Shown piece by piece: positions 56,097 through 64,000 of a stretch of 64,000 nucleotides of DNA. The position numbers were made by a program, and so were the translations under genes. The notes below the pieces were generated by a model. That model ran no database searches. It had not been told where the DNA came from and was given only the letters and a program-made list of their open reading frames with translations. Numbering within the stretch: the stretch's first letter is position 1; each line of letters begins with the position of its first letter. This stretch comes from Wyeomyia smithii (lineage: Eukaryota > Arthropoda > Insecta > Diptera > Culicidae), in assembly GCF_029784165.1 (NCBI RefSeq), contig NC_073695.1, positions 198,970,857 to 199,034,856 on the forward strand, written 5' to 3'.

Positions 56097-59000
56097 ATCT
56101 CGGTTGATCCATCCTCGTTGATTCAATGTGAAACATTGTCTAGAAAATCTTTAGAATGTTTTTTAAATATTATTTGTTATCGTGAACAGAATCACAAGAT
56201 TACTTGGAGTTAATAAAAACCAAAATGTCTGTTGTAACATTCTTGTTCTAATAGCCATAATAAAAATTAACCTTCTGTGGAAGAACAAGTGAAATGAAAG
56301 TGCCATGAAGAAACCCGTCAGTTTTAGTACCAATAAAACACACTGGAGAGACTAATAGCTCGAAATAATAAATGTTTTGTGTTTTTCAAGTAATAAATCG
56401 CATCGTTTAGATGACTGCAATCTAGGTTTGAAAGAACACCTTCTAGCAAATGGAAACTATTTTTTTATTACGGTAGGTCCCATGTATGTAACATTATGTG
56501 TAACGTATTAGATCTTCATCAAACAAGTCAAACCTTCTTGGGGTGAAATGCAAAGTCTGGGAGCGACTATCACGAACGAACGAACTGACAGTGCATATAG
56601 AGTAACGCGGAGTATACCACAATATAGGGTAAGGAACGGCTTAATCAGTGGCGCCTATTTTAATAAGCCCAAGGAAACGGCCCTCGAACATCTGAATTTT
56701 GATCATTAAGGACAATTTAAATACCTAGAACAAAAACTCCGATTAACTACGTGTCTTAGGGATACATGAAATACGGTTCAACACAGAAAAATCTTTGAAT
56801 AAACATTATACGAAGAAAATCTGCCGAAATTGCAGCCACTCAGCCTGAAGAAAATCCCCTGCAAAACAGATGCAAACTGCTTAGAGTAGGTTCGAGGTGA
56901 TTGTAATAGTGTCCCTCGATAGGGAACTTTGATTGATTATTGTTAAAGTTTGGTTAACTCACAATCTGGGAACAAGTGCTGACAGAGAAAAGCATAGGAA
57001 ACAAATTGAAATACTTATGTTGGAAATGCACCCAACATATTTTGAGTATTTCATTTTTTTTTTAAAAACTATTGCTTGTGAACCGTTGTAAACGTCCATT
57101 GTTTTGTTCGTAATAAAAACATGGGTTTTCCGTTCACAGCTGTCAATTCCTTGCCAGATCACTAGTTTCCGTGCAAATTTATTAGCAAAAACAAGCTTAA
57201 CAGGTACATGACCCCGTGCTGTGTTTCTTTTGTACTTTGTCAGAGTCGTATTTTAGCGACTAGGTGCTTAAGCGTCATATCGAGTTGCTTACAGCTACGG
57301 ATAAATTGGTAGCCGACGCAGCCGGATTCGCCAGACAGTGCATATTTTTTGGCGATATCCCGATCCGAGAGTCTGATTCTTCCAGTTCACAGTCATTCGT
57401 TCTCGGAAACGTTTGACAGTTGATTTTGAAAATTTGTGTTCTTGTAATTTTCAGAGAGGACCACGTTCTATTCTCGACATGAGTGTACAAAATTATTTGT
57501 CTACCATTTAGTACTAAAATAGAACACGTTTTGGTAGCTTGGTTGGACAACAAGATCTGTTGTACAACCCTAAGGGAAGACAACTGGGTATAGATTTGCA
57601 TCCACTTTGGGAACCACTCGCTGATTGGTTGAAATTGAAAACCCCGAGTGCGTTGAAATTTATCCTCAGGCTTGCTGGCAGTGTTGCTGAACAACATGCT
57701 TCGTTATTTTGATTTATGTTTTTTATGATGTCACCTGTTATAATCTTAAATATTTTCAAGTGAACATTCAAAATAAAGTACAAAGCCTACAAGAGATCCG
57801 ACTTGGATCATCACTTATATCGATTACCAAAAGATCTAAAAGTGTGCAAGGAGATAATACGGTTTTGCGTAAAGCATAAGAACAGCATACCGCTGCTCAA
57901 TCTCAGTAGTAAATAGTGTAGTGTAAGCTTATTTCTACTTTTGAATCCGTTCTGGATTAAGTTTGGAACATACCTGTTGAGGCATATTGCTTGTGCGGAG
58001 AGTACAATTCAGATGGGTCAATGAATGAATCATAATCATTGATTGATTTTAAGTATATTAAAGATGCAGATTCTCCGGTAACCCTCAGGCGGTAAAACTA
58101 TCGCCTGCAGAAGGAATGATACATATAGCTGACAAAAAGCATTAAAAACAAGTATTTTCCGAGTAAATGGCATCACTTACGAAAAATACAACAGGGATCA
58201 TAGAGGTGAGTGAGTAACAAGAGTAGGAAGCCAGATGTCTCCCCTTAGGTACAACCAAGCTATCTCCTATATACCTTTACATAATCAGAAGTTCTAATCT
58301 GGATCTCATTCTCATTTGATCTCTCACTCTCTAAGTAAGATTTCGACGAGTTCACTACAGGTACAACTTTCTTTGTCTTCCATTCAGTACAACTTTTTTC
58401 AAACTTATCGAGATGACGTAAACGTAACGAGATGAAATTTTCAGTACTGAAAAATGAATAGTTTCCAAAGAAATAGCTGTCAAGCTTTATAAAGGGTTCA
58501 AGGCACTGTCGGTAACTAAAGCTGACGACGATGATTGCCTGTCAATGTGTAGATAAGGCACGTGTTTTAGCTTTTATTTACATTTCTGGCATTAAAAGTC
58601 TTTAAAATGCCGTTCAAAAATATTCACAACAAGAAGTTCCTGTTTTTCCGTTCATCTATACATTCCGCATAGCAAAAATCACAATATTAAAACCGCTTCG
58701 GGACAACACATTTTGCGGGGAAAAATGAATGACAACAGTTAATGCCAAACGGTATTGAATCCGAAAATGGCCGACTTCGAGCCTCCACTTCGAATTTTCA
58801 GAAGCACAAGACTCGGTAACAGTTAATGCGTCACATGAGAACACGCTTTTTTATTTTTGCTGCGGTGAAGCAAACATAAAATAACATTTTAACAAGGAAC
58901 ATAATATCTATTTCCAAGTCTTGTGCTTCTGAAAATTAGAAGTGGATGCTCGAAGTGTGCCAATACTGTTTCACCTTAATGCACACACGAACTTCGTGAG

Positions 59001-60351
59001 GATATGAAGTTATCGCTCAATTGTCATCGATACAAAGTTCCCAGATTAATGAACAGTAAGTTCCAAATAGCTTTTTACTATAGCATGAAATGAACGGAAT
59101 ACACACTTTTTGGGGACTAAAAAAAAAGAATTATAAAAACTAAATAGTTCGATATGCTGGTGATGTTTAATGGGCTCTGGGAGTCAAAAAACTGAATACA
59201 ATGCTGAACCAAACCATGCAAAATATTCAAAAACAACCCAACAAAAATAAAAAAATGTACGAAAAAAGGAATCGTACAGAATTGAAAAAAGTGCAAAAAA
59301 TTGGGTTTGTAGCTTAAAAAAGGCATTTTTTCAAAAATCACGTTTGGGCAACCTGAAAACAATTTTTTAGAAAGTCGAAATGTTCTACAAAAATGCTATA
59401 GATAACATTATCTTTCAATTTAGAGCTGAGCACCTTGACTTTTTCAACATCGATTTTTTTTTGGGACACCCTAGTGTACATATATTCTTATACTATTCTG
59501 AATACTGTGGAATGTACTGGAAAAGTGACAAAGTCGATTTCTGCAATCTTCATACACTATACTGGTAACGATGTTCTCTTCTCAAATTTCGTTTCGTGCC
59601 TTAAATGAAATCATCGAAATCTATGTTTCAGCATGGGTTGACCATTTTCAATAGTATAGTTGCTTGCATTATTAAGTCTTGACCATTTTAAAGATTTGAT
59701 TATGTGTTATAGTGTCGTTTAGAAGCACATAACGTTGGGCTGTTGGGTGCTGCATATTGCTGAAGAAAAAAATCAGTACGTGCTGAGACATGGAGATGAA
59801 ATCAAATTTATAACCGTTCCAACATCTAAAATGAAGTGTAATGAATGAACGAAAAAATAATAATTCTTCGATTAGATATTCAATTTGTCTTCAAAAGGAC
59901 AATTTGTTATTTGATTTAATATCGAATATGATGCTGATCGCATCTCTGTGCTATCCCCGACAGTGGAAATAAAGCCTGGACTGTCCTAGTCGCTATCCAG
60001 AACTAATATGACTGGTTTAGGCAGAAGCAAACTCTTATATAGGTCAAAATTTCCGGTTTACTAGATATATAGTTCTGTCGACCGTGCTAGGGAAAGTACG
60101 CATTAAACTACTAATCAAATTCTTCTTCAAGGTCGAATTTTGCGTTTTAACGAGGCTTGATATTTTTCAATACTACAATAGTTCGAATCAGCAAATTACA
60201 ATTTGTTGCATTTGGGCGGATACATAGATAATTTTTCAATCGATTACTGCAAAAACGAAGGGAATCCATTGAAAACTAACCGACTTCTTAGCATTTGAAA
60301 TTGGACATATTTTTCACTTTTTCCGTTTCTAGATTTTCATTTTACATCCCT
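56097..60351. other. Spacer downstream of the CNG channel gene
   Basis: After the channel's 3'UTR no gene can be supported. A 140-codon minus-strand open frame at 57697-57275 has no recognisable domain or start/splice context and is left uncalled. The inverted repeat at 58771-58959 is listed separately. The rest appears to be featureless AT-rich DNA. Confidence 0.4.
58771..58959. repeat. Inverted repeat with 46-bp arms
   Basis: 58771-58816 ('ccgacttcgagcctccactt...') and 58914-58959 are reverse complements with about 85-90% identity, spaced by ~97 bp. Probably a small foldback element; no TSD found. Confidence 0.6.
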
Positions 60352-61500
60352 ACACACTTAGATTTTATCACCGAGTACGGTAAAACAAATTAATGGTCCC
60401 CGTGGCTCTGTGGTTAGCGATGTCGGTCGGCTAGCTCTCCCACACGGTTGTGATATCGGGTTCGATTCCCGATCGAGTCAAGGATCTTTTCGAGCTGGAA
60501 ATTTTCTCGACTCAGCACTGGGGCACGGTGTATCGTTGTACTTATCCTACACATGCAAAATGTGCCAAAAACAATATCGATAACGAATTATCTCAACTAA
60601 TCTAGTTGATCGAGACCGCTATTAGCCCCAAGGCTAAGCGTGCGATATTGTGTACGGCAAAACAAATTACCGAGATTTCAATAGCTAAAATCTCTGTAAA
60701 AATCTCGGTAATACATCAAAACACCGAGATTTTGTAAAAGCAATAATCAAAAACCTGTCAACTTTAACGAGATTCTCGGTAATGTTCAACTGTCAAAATA
60801 TTACGAGAACTTTGGTAAAATTTACAGAGGTACGTATTTTGCGATATTTGTTTGTCAGATAACCCAGAATATGGTTAAAACGATTAAATATACAAATTAA
60901 TTTATTAATTACTAAGTCAACTGATCAACTAAACACAGCTGGTAAAAACTGCAATGTTGTATTGCTTTCAGGAAATAATGTAACATCTATCACTCTGCAA
61001 CTTCCATCCTGCGAGCGAGGTGGTAACCTACAAAATTGATTGGAGAAAGAATTAATCGTTTTCTTCAAATATTCTTTGCAGCAAAAAAACGAGATCTGAA
61101 AAAAATAGTGTATACTCACTCAATATTTTAGTTAATCTGAAATTTGCAGATTTTTCAATAATAATCAGCCGCAAAACCTGCTCCTTTTCTTTCTACACCG
61201 AAACACGAAAAAACCGCTAGTGAAGTACTCGTTATTTTGACAGTTCAGTTTTTCGGAATCTCGGTAAGAGGTTTTTTCGTTCGACGAAATCTCGGTTAAA
61301 TGATGTCAGGGTTCCGAGATTCGGAATTTTAGTTTACTGAACTCGGAAATTTTCGGTTTTACGGATTTTTTCTGTAAAAAAATTTACGGTATTCCGGTAA
61401 ACACTTACGGTTTCCGATTTCTCAGTAATTTTCTTACTGAACAACGGTAAACTAAAATGTTTTCAGGCAGTTCGGTATTTTATTTTACCGAGAGAACATT
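60352..61500. mobile_element. TTACCGAG/CGGTAA-rich element, interrupted by a SINE
   Basis: Starts 'ctacacacttagattttatc' like the ends of 29831-30540 and continues with many 'accgagat', 'ctcggtaa' and 'ttcggta' words in both orientations up to about 61500. The right terminus is not clear. Split at 60395 by the SINE. No coding sequence. Confidence 0.55.
60395..60654 (+). mobile_element. tRNA-derived SINE with 16-bp target duplication
   Basis: A tRNA-like head 'gtggctctgtggttagcgatg' (A box) and perfect B box 'ggttcgattcc' near 60458, then a ~150-bp body ending 'gctaagcgtgcgatattgt'. Flanking direct repeats 'acggtaaaacaaatta' and 'acggcaaaacaaatta' (one mismatch) are the target duplication. 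It is a different SINE family from that at 12100-12345. Not a tRNA gene: the repeat flanks and body exclude it. Confidence 0.8.
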
Positions 61501-61979
61501 ACGCAGTTATGTAGCTGACCTTTCTGAGCAACGTAATTCTACGTCAAAAATTAGAAATTAGTCAAAAATTAGTAGCTAGTAACTTTATCGAACTGAACCT
61601 ATTAAGTAATAGAAAACATATATTTCCAACTCTTAGTCAAACGGGAAAAATAACGATTGACGTAATTACTTCTCACTGAACAACAATTATTTCTTATGGT
61701 TTAGTGCAGGCGTGCAGTCGAGTTAATTCCATTACACACTAGCACTGACTGTGTATGAATTTGTGTGATTGAGTGTGAATGATGTCTCATGGCCTCTAAA
61801 TAAATATTATTATTTGAGTTCCAGATAGAGAAAACCATTTTCAAATTGAATTTTCGTGCGGCTGTCTCCTTTACACAGGCAGTAATAAAATAAACAAAAC
61901 TATATGATGGCATTTTAGCACGAAAAGGTATCGCATTCGAGCAACACAATTTACACTTACAATACAAATCAATAGATAA
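61501..61979. other. Spacer, nothing recognised
   Basis: AT-rich; no genes or repeat ends were seen between the CGGTAA-rich element and the MITE at 61980. Confidence 0.35.
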
Positions 61980-62155
61980 GGGGCCATCCACATACCACGT
62001 GGACAGATTTTTAACGATTTTGACCTCCCCCCCCTCCCCCTCCGTGGACAACGGCTCATATAAATTCTAAAAAAAATGTATGGACCGTGGACAATAACCA
62101 ACAACCTCCCAACCTCCCCCTCCCAAAGCTGTCCACGTGGTATGTGGATGACCCC
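61980..62155. mobile_element. MITE with CCATCCACATACCACGTGG ends (176 bp)
   Basis: Inverted ends of about 27 bp: 'ggggccatccacataccacg' and its near-exact inverse at 62129-62155. The interior is C-rich ('ctccccctcc'). Related 'ttacgtaacg...cctccccctcc' debris occurs near 30740-30785. The target duplication is unclear. Confidence 0.7.
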
Positions 62156-62269
62156 TCAAGTCGTGTGCAGCAGAAAACAAAAATATACACGGTAACGGTT
62201 AGCATGGGATGTCACTGAGAGCAATAGCAACACTGCGTTGATATCGTAATCAAACGGTTTCCGTTTATT

Positions 62270-63430
62270 TTATTTTCCGATAAATAACCAATTGGATCCT
62301 AAAGCTATACCAGTTTTTAAATAATGTATTCTGTGCAAAACGTAATTCTTTAAAAAGGTAATAAAAGGTAGAGTGCCTATATATAACTAGAGTGGCGCCG
62401 TGTCATCCAAAGTAACGCTGGTAACACTGAACATCCTTTCTTTTTTCCCCACACGTGTTTAATAATTGTTTGCTCAATTGGAATGACACTGACAGATAAT
62501 TTTTATTCCAATTTTGACAGTGTCGCCACTCTATATATTTACAGGCACTCTAATAAAAGGTTGTCCTTCGATTTTTAAATAAAAAAATAAAAACTGCTCG
62601 AAATGTCATAAATCTCTTAAATGACAGTTCGCTCATGTACGTTATAGTTTGATATTTTTCATTTAAAATTGGACAACACATTGGACAAGGACAACGATAA
62701 ACATTTTTTAAAAATCACGTTTTGTTCAGGAAATTACATTTTTTCAGCTGATAAGTGAAAATAAGAAAACCGTGTAAAATCTAAGGATCCAATTATCAAC
62801 TTTAGCAAAACACCTTATAGAAATCAGACAGTTTAAAACTTTATTTCCACTATTCGAGGAGCTGTAAATGGATTTCTGATGAACGGGAGAATTTTCGACA
62901 GAATGAAGCCAAAATAACTGGGTTCCAAAGCTTTACCAATTTTTATGTATCATTTGAAAAAGATGCGTTTTCTGAGCAAAAGGTGATCTTTAAAAAATGT
63001 TTATCATCGTCCTTCGATTTTTAAATGAAAAATGAAAAACTGCTCGAAATGTCCTAAATGACAGTTTACCCTGTACGGTATTCTCCCTGACGGAATTAAA
63101 TCATCTCCTTCACACACATTGAACTGTCCGTAAGCGAATTTTAGAGAGAATTACAAAAATGGTTGCTATCACATTCACCCTTGAAGAAATTCCTACCCTC
63201 TGCACTCATAGAGTAAACAAATTGAAGGTGACAGCACCGTAACTCCGTCAGAGCGAATATGGGCGAATTGTCATTGAAGACATTTCGAGCAGTTTTTTAA
63301 TTATTCATTTGAAAATCAAAGGACAACGATGCAACTTTTGAAAATCACTTTTGTTCATAAAATTACACTTTTTCAGCTGATCCATAAAAACCAGAAAACC
63401 GTGTAAAACTCTAGGACGTAATTGCCACTT
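62270..63430. repeat. Alternating inverted copies of a 'ggacaacgat' repeat
   Basis: Four related segments alternate in orientation: ~62275-62620 (interrupted by the MITE at 62370), 62690-62820, 62925-63060 and 63275-63430. They share 'ggacaacgat', 'aaaatcacgttttgttca', 'ttacattttttcagctgat' and 'gaaaaccgtgtaaaa' or reverse complements. Similar phrases appear at 50-240 near the start of the window. No coding potential. Confidence 0.6.
62370..62551. mobile_element. MITE with 10-bp target duplication (182 bp)
   Basis: Inverted ends: 'agagtgcctatatata...agagtggcgcc' and its inverse '...ggcgacactct...ggcactct' pair over ~36 bp with small gaps. It is flanked by the exact 10-bp repeat AATAAAAGGT (62360-62369, 62552-62561). 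A 9-10-bp TSD suggests Mutator-like mobilisation. Confidence 0.82.
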
Positions 63431-64000
63431 AGGCGCTAGGCGATAAACAAACAACATTTTTTGTGTAAACTTGAATATGCTGTTTCTTGAAATCGTATTT
63501 CAAGCTGATTGATGACAAAATGTGAATGGTTTTTTTTATTACTTTTTATATACTTTGAAACTACGTTTCAAATTTGATTTTTGAACTCCCGGAAAATGAA
63601 ACTTTTCTTTTCCGTTTCCCGGGTAATCAAATTTCGGGAACTTTGCAAAACCTGTGTCCAAACGTACTTTCACGTCCTAATCATCCTTCAGAATTAAGCA
63701 AACGAGAATCTCTGGATCGCACATGAAACAGTTGACATGATATGATTCGTTGATTTTTCAGATTTTTATATATTGCAAACACAACCATTTTTTATATAGA
63801 ACTTGGTAACGACTTGTATGATTCTACATACGAAAGCCGTTTGAAAAAACATGTTGTTTGATGCAAATTTCTGCACCAATATTTAATTGCTTAATGTAAG
63901 CATATGACTTCATGCAGCGTTAGTCAAGACGCAACAAACGAGGTGCCATGGAGAGAGTACGAGGTAAAGAATACCAATCCATCTACCGAGAATTCAGCCT
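63431..64000. other. Terminal spacer, nothing recognised
   Basis: No gene, RNA or repeat end can be supported in the last 570 bases. Confidence 0.35.

Noticed and set aside
57275..57783. Minus-strand frames of 140 and 89 codons
   Set aside because: Overlapping frames without domain, family resemblance or splice context; probably chance or old repeat.
1..64000. Endogenous viral element, CRISPR array, bacterial genes
   Set aside because: Looked for polymerase, nucleoprotein and capsid-like blocks and spacer-repeat arrays; none found. All recognisable proteins are metazoan or transposase-like.

Overview
The window is a piece of an insect nuclear genome, most likely a culicine mosquito. It has compact animal genes with 53-62 bp introns (plus one of 3.7 kb), AT-rich spacers, and a dense load of tRNA-derived SINEs, hAT, PIF/Harbinger-like and Tc1/mariner/pogo-like elements of the type common in mosquitoes. 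The organism call is inference; no species is claimed. There is no prokaryotic, CRISPR or recognisable viral content.

Genes. (1) 1.5-6.7 kb is a gene-dense block: MARCH5-type mitochondrial E3 ligase (+), neuferricin (-), ribose-5-phosphate isomerase (+) and a TEX261/Svp26 cargo receptor (-). They form two tail-to-tail pairs with a divergent promoter region between them. (2) 19.2-22.3 kb holds a UPF0598 (C8orf82-like) mitochondrial protein (+), tail to tail with a protein resembling little elongation complex subunit 2 (ICE2/NARG2, -), only 48 bp apart. (3) 42.8-47.2 kb holds shutdown (an FKBP-TPR co-chaperone of the piRNA pathway) followed by tyrosyl-DNA phosphodiesterase 1 with an N-terminal PAR-binding zinc finger. 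(4) 49.3-56.1 kb holds a beta-type cyclic-nucleotide-gated channel subunit whose large intron carries nested transposons. Exon joins were worked out by reading frame, splice signals and agreement with the protein families. All introns are GT-AG and all phases close, except that one TEX261 donor is ambiguous.

Mobile DNA. 6.7-19.2, 22.5-42.5, the 51.2-54.8 intron and 56-64 kb are mostly transposon-derived. Several elements were delimited exactly by terminal inverted repeats (TIRs) plus target-site duplications (TSDs). With 8-bp TSDs (hAT-like): 13194-17444, 22612-23570, 25602-26788, 38175-38494, 39581-40714, 52762-53635, and 37338-39372 (7/8 match). With TAA TSDs (Harbinger-like): 37504-37701, 39403-40748, 41641-42485, 52791-52994. 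One 182-bp element has a 10-bp TSD (62370-62551), and one SINE has a 16-bp TSD (60395-60654). Many are nested, so insertion order can be read directly.

Most unusual structures: a 2.36-kb head-to-tail duplication (12332-17052) lying across one end of a hAT-like element and carrying a dead Tc1/mariner-type transposase; a ~1-kb foldback family present twice in opposite orientation; a hAT transposase pseudogene interrupted by another hAT-like element and then apparently split by several more insertions; and short, nearly perfect hairpins at 22505-22588 and 18430-18556.
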